Shown piece by piece: positions 5,172 to 6,566 of a stretch of 6,566 bases of DNA. The notes below the pieces were generated by a model. It ran no database searches. It was not told the DNA's origin and saw nothing but the letters and a program-made list of their open reading frames with translations. The position numbers were made by a program, and so were the translations under genes. This DNA comes from Bacillota bacterium (GTDB lineage Bacteria; Bacillota; Clostridia; Christensenellales; Borkfalkiaceae). Location: positions 1 to 6,566 of the forward strand of contig QAKO01000033.1 in the NCBI GenBank assembly GCA_003343765.1, in the 5' to 3' direction. Positions within the stretch are counted from its first letter, which is position 1; the number at the start of each line of letters is the position of its first letter.

Positions 5172-5900
5172 GTGGAAGCGCACAAGGGTAGCCGAGAATA
5201 CGTTGCGATTGCAGGCAAATGTTGGCCTGCGTTTCAGACGCAGTTCGGTTTTGTGCCTTGCTATGTGAACAGCAGATTGACGGGAAGAGGAATTCCCGTA
5301 TCCTGCGAAGTGGATATCTACGGCGCACTCAGTGAGTTTATCGGAACGGTGGTGAGCGAGGATGCGGTGACGCTTCTCGATATCAACAATACGGTACCGA
5401 AAGATTTGTACAAAGCGGATATCGAAGGCAAGTTCCCGTACAAATTGACGGATACATTCATGGGCTTCCATTGCGGAAATACCTGCTCCAAGAAACTTTG
5501 CTTCTGCGAGATGAAATATCAGCTGATCATGGCGCGCTCGCTCCCCGAAGAGGTGACGCAAGGAACGTTGGAAGGGGATATTGCTCCGGGGGATATTACG
5601 TTCTTCCGTTTGCAGAGTACTTCGGATAATAAACTTCGCGCGTATGTGGCGCAAGGGGAAGTTCTGCCCGTAAGAACACACAGTTTTGGGAGCATCGGCG
5701 TGTTTGCCATTCCCGAGATGAAACGATTCTACCGTCATGTGTTGATTGAAGGAAATTACCCTCATCACGGCGCGGTAGCATTCGGACATTTCGGAAAGAC
5801 GTTGTACGAAGTGTTCAAGTATATCGGAGTACCCGTAGAAGAAATTGGGTACAATCAGCCAGCGGGCGTGAGATATAAGACGGAGAACCCTTTTGCGTAA
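5172..5900 (+). CDS. Isomerase C-terminal (catalytic) segment after the in-frame TGA
   Basis: GTG directly follows the TGA, so reinitiation could yield a 242-residue piece, but I see no ribosome binding site before it. The segment holds KCWPAFQ (16-22), IPVSCEVDIYGAL (41-53) with candidate metal ligand E46, LLDINN with D70, GFHCGNTCSKKLC, and NYPHHGAVAFGH with H198/H199 as the likely C-terminal ligand. This matches the Glu/Asp/His metal site known from E. coli FucI (E337, D361, H528) by pattern only. Several cysteines cluster in the HCGNTCSKKLCFC stretch. The stop TAA is one base before the xylulokinase ATG. Confidence 0.7.
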   Translation: MEAHKGSREYVAIAGKCWPAFQTQFGFVPCYVNSRLTGRGIPVSCEVDIYGALSEFIGTVVSEDAVTLLDINNTVPKDLYKADIEGKFPYKLTDTFMGFHCGNTCSKKLCFCEMKYQLIMARSLPEEVTQGTLEGDIAPGDITFFRLQSTSDNKLRAYVAQGEVLPVRTHSFGSIGVFAIPEMKRFYRHVLIEGNYPHHGAVAFGHFGKTLYEVFKYIGVPVEEIGYNQPAGVRYKTENPFA

Positions 5901-5901
5901 T

Positions 5902-6566
5902 ATGAATACATATATCGGAATTGATTTGGGTACGAGCGGGACAAAGTTCCTGCTCGTTGCCGCAAACGGAGAAATATTGGCGGAAAACACGCAAAGCTAT
6001 GAAGTTTGTTATCCGCACAGCGGTTGGAGCGAACAAAGCCCCGAACTTTGGTACAAAGCCGCCTTGACGGGATTGAAAAAGCTTTTGCAGGGGCAGGATA
6101 AATCTGCTGTAAAGGGTATTTCTTTCGGCGGACAAATGCACGGGCTTGTTGTTCTGGATAAGGCCGACAACGTCATCCGTCCCTGCATTTTGTGGAACGA
6201 CGGCAGGACAGAACAGCAGACAAAGTATTTAAACGAAGTCATAGGGAAAGAAAAACTTTCCGAATACACGGGCAACATTGCGTTTGCGGGGTTCACCGCA
6301 CCGAAGATTCTTTGGATAAAAGAAAACGAGCCTGAAAACTTTGCGAAAATTGCCAAGATCATGCTCCCCAAAGATTATCTCGCGTATAAGCTTTCGGGAA
6401 GTTTTTGTACAGATTATTCGGACGCAAGCGGAATGCTTTTGCTGGACGTCAAGAACCGACGTTGGTCGCAAAAGATGTGCGACGTGTGCGGAATATCCGA
6501 GCAAATGCTTCCGAAACTGTACGAAAGTTATGAAGTTGTCGGAACATTGAAAAAGGAAATTGCCGA
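5902..6566 (+). CDS. xylB: Xylulokinase (FGGY family), N-terminal part
   Basis: This sugar kinase phosphorylates D-xylulose to D-xylulose-5-phosphate with ATP, feeding the pentose phosphate pathway. 221 full codons are visible before the right edge cuts the gene; full-length relatives are about 500 residues. It opens with YIGIDLGTSGTKFLL (D8, phosphate-binding loop). GQMHG follows at 77-81, where M79-H80 correspond to the substrate-contacting Met-His pair of E. coli XylB, then ILWNDGRTEQQ (W98-N99-D100), KILWIKENEPENF, MLPKDYLAYKLSG and TDYSDASGMLLLDVKNRRW, all typical of xylulokinases rather than glycerol or gluconate kinases. ATG 5902 is one base after the isomerase stop; a GGAG lies about 16 bases upstream, so translation is probably coupled. 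No stop occurs before the window end. Related ketose kinases cannot be excluded without the C-terminal half. Confidence 0.93.
   Translation, partial: MNTYIGIDLGTSGTKFLLVAANGEILAENTQSYEVCYPHSGWSEQSPELWYKAALTGLKKLLQGQDKSAVKGISFGGQMHGLVVLDKADNVIRPCILWNDGRTEQQTKYLNEVIGKEKLSEYTGNIAFAGFTAPKILWIKENEPENFAKIAKIMLPKDYLAYKLSGSFCTDYSDASGMLLLDVKNRRWSQKMCDVCGISEQMLPKLYESYEVVGTLKKEIA

Larger units (their letters stand above)
4404..5900 (+). pseudogene. L-fucose/D-arabinose isomerase-like gene with an in-frame TGA (whole reading frame)
   Basis: One continuous frame of 498 sense positions is interrupted by TGA at codon 256 (5169-5171). Both sides belong to one isomerase of the L-fucose isomerase-like superfamily, which converts an aldose (L-fucose, D-arabinose or related) to its ketose using a divalent metal. 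The context around the stop reads YELTLLD, then TGA, then VEAHKGSREYVAIAGKCWPAF, with no frame change or lost residues, and TGG (Trp) is the natural ancestral codon. Neighbouring genes end in TGA, so a reassigned code is unlikely. All likely metal ligands lie downstream of the stop. The rest of the gene is undamaged, so the change is recent, tolerated by readthrough or reinitiation, or a base-call error. Position before a xylulokinase gene suggests a ketopentose product; the true sugar cannot be read from the sequence. Confidence 0.75.

Noticed and set aside
4908..5990. Long minus-strand open frame of about 360 codons
   Set aside because: It lies antisense to the isomerase and xylulokinase, whose protein motifs are clear on the + strand. 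Its translation is rich in Arg, His and Phe with no recognisable domain, typical of an antisense shadow.

Overview
The window looks like chromosomal DNA of a Firmicute, most likely a member of the Clostridia. It has moderate-to-low GC by eye, strong purine-rich ribosome binding sites, textbook TTGACA/TATAAT promoters, AT-rich intergenic DNA and a tRNA-Glu of Bacillus/Clostridium type. This placement rests on style and protein flavour only, not on a database match. All protein genes lie on the + strand; the only minus-strand gene is the tRNA.

Layout. (1) Bases 1-596 hold the C-terminal part of an NCS2-family purine permease, followed by a strong hairpin terminator (627-673). (2) Bases 664-1023 form a tRNA-Glu(UUC) locus on the minus strand, with its promoter (995-1023), the gene (839-913, CCA encoded) and a long perfect hairpin just after it (801-841). 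A 31-base exact copy of the tRNA 3' end plus its flank lies 163 bases away, at 664-694; this resembles an attachment-site duplication or a tRNA relic. (3) Bases 1131-1902 are a single-gene unit with its own promoter and terminator. It encodes a 218-residue Cas4/RecB-like PD-(D/E)XK nuclease domain with four candidate iron-sulphur cysteines. It resembles the N-terminal half of the DUF2779 family but stops where the second domain would begin. (4) From 1953 to beyond the right edge runs a tightly packed sugar-catabolic operon: promoter, DUF4886/SGNH-like hydrolase, KDPG aldolase, 2-keto-3-deoxygluconate kinase, L-fucose/D-arabinose-isomerase-like protein, and xylulokinase (cut by the window end).

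How the genes work together. KDG kinase and KDPG aldolase form the lower part of uronate (or ketogluconate) breakdown: KDG to KDPG, then to pyruvate plus glyceraldehyde-3-phosphate. The isomerase and the xylulokinase would convert an aldose to a ketose and phosphorylate it, feeding the pentose phosphate pathway. The combination suggests use of a mixed uronate/pentose source such as plant glycans, and the DUF4886 protein could be a cytoplasmic deacylase for the same material. That last step is inference.

The most striking feature is an in-frame TGA (5169-5171) in the isomerase. It interrupts one continuous reading frame of about 498 codons at a position where the local sequence suggests Trp (TGG). 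The neighbouring genes use TGA as a normal stop. It could be a recent nonsense mutation, a base-call error, readthrough, or a split protein made by reinitiation at the GTG that directly follows. I see no CRISPR array, transposase or clearly new multi-gene system here.
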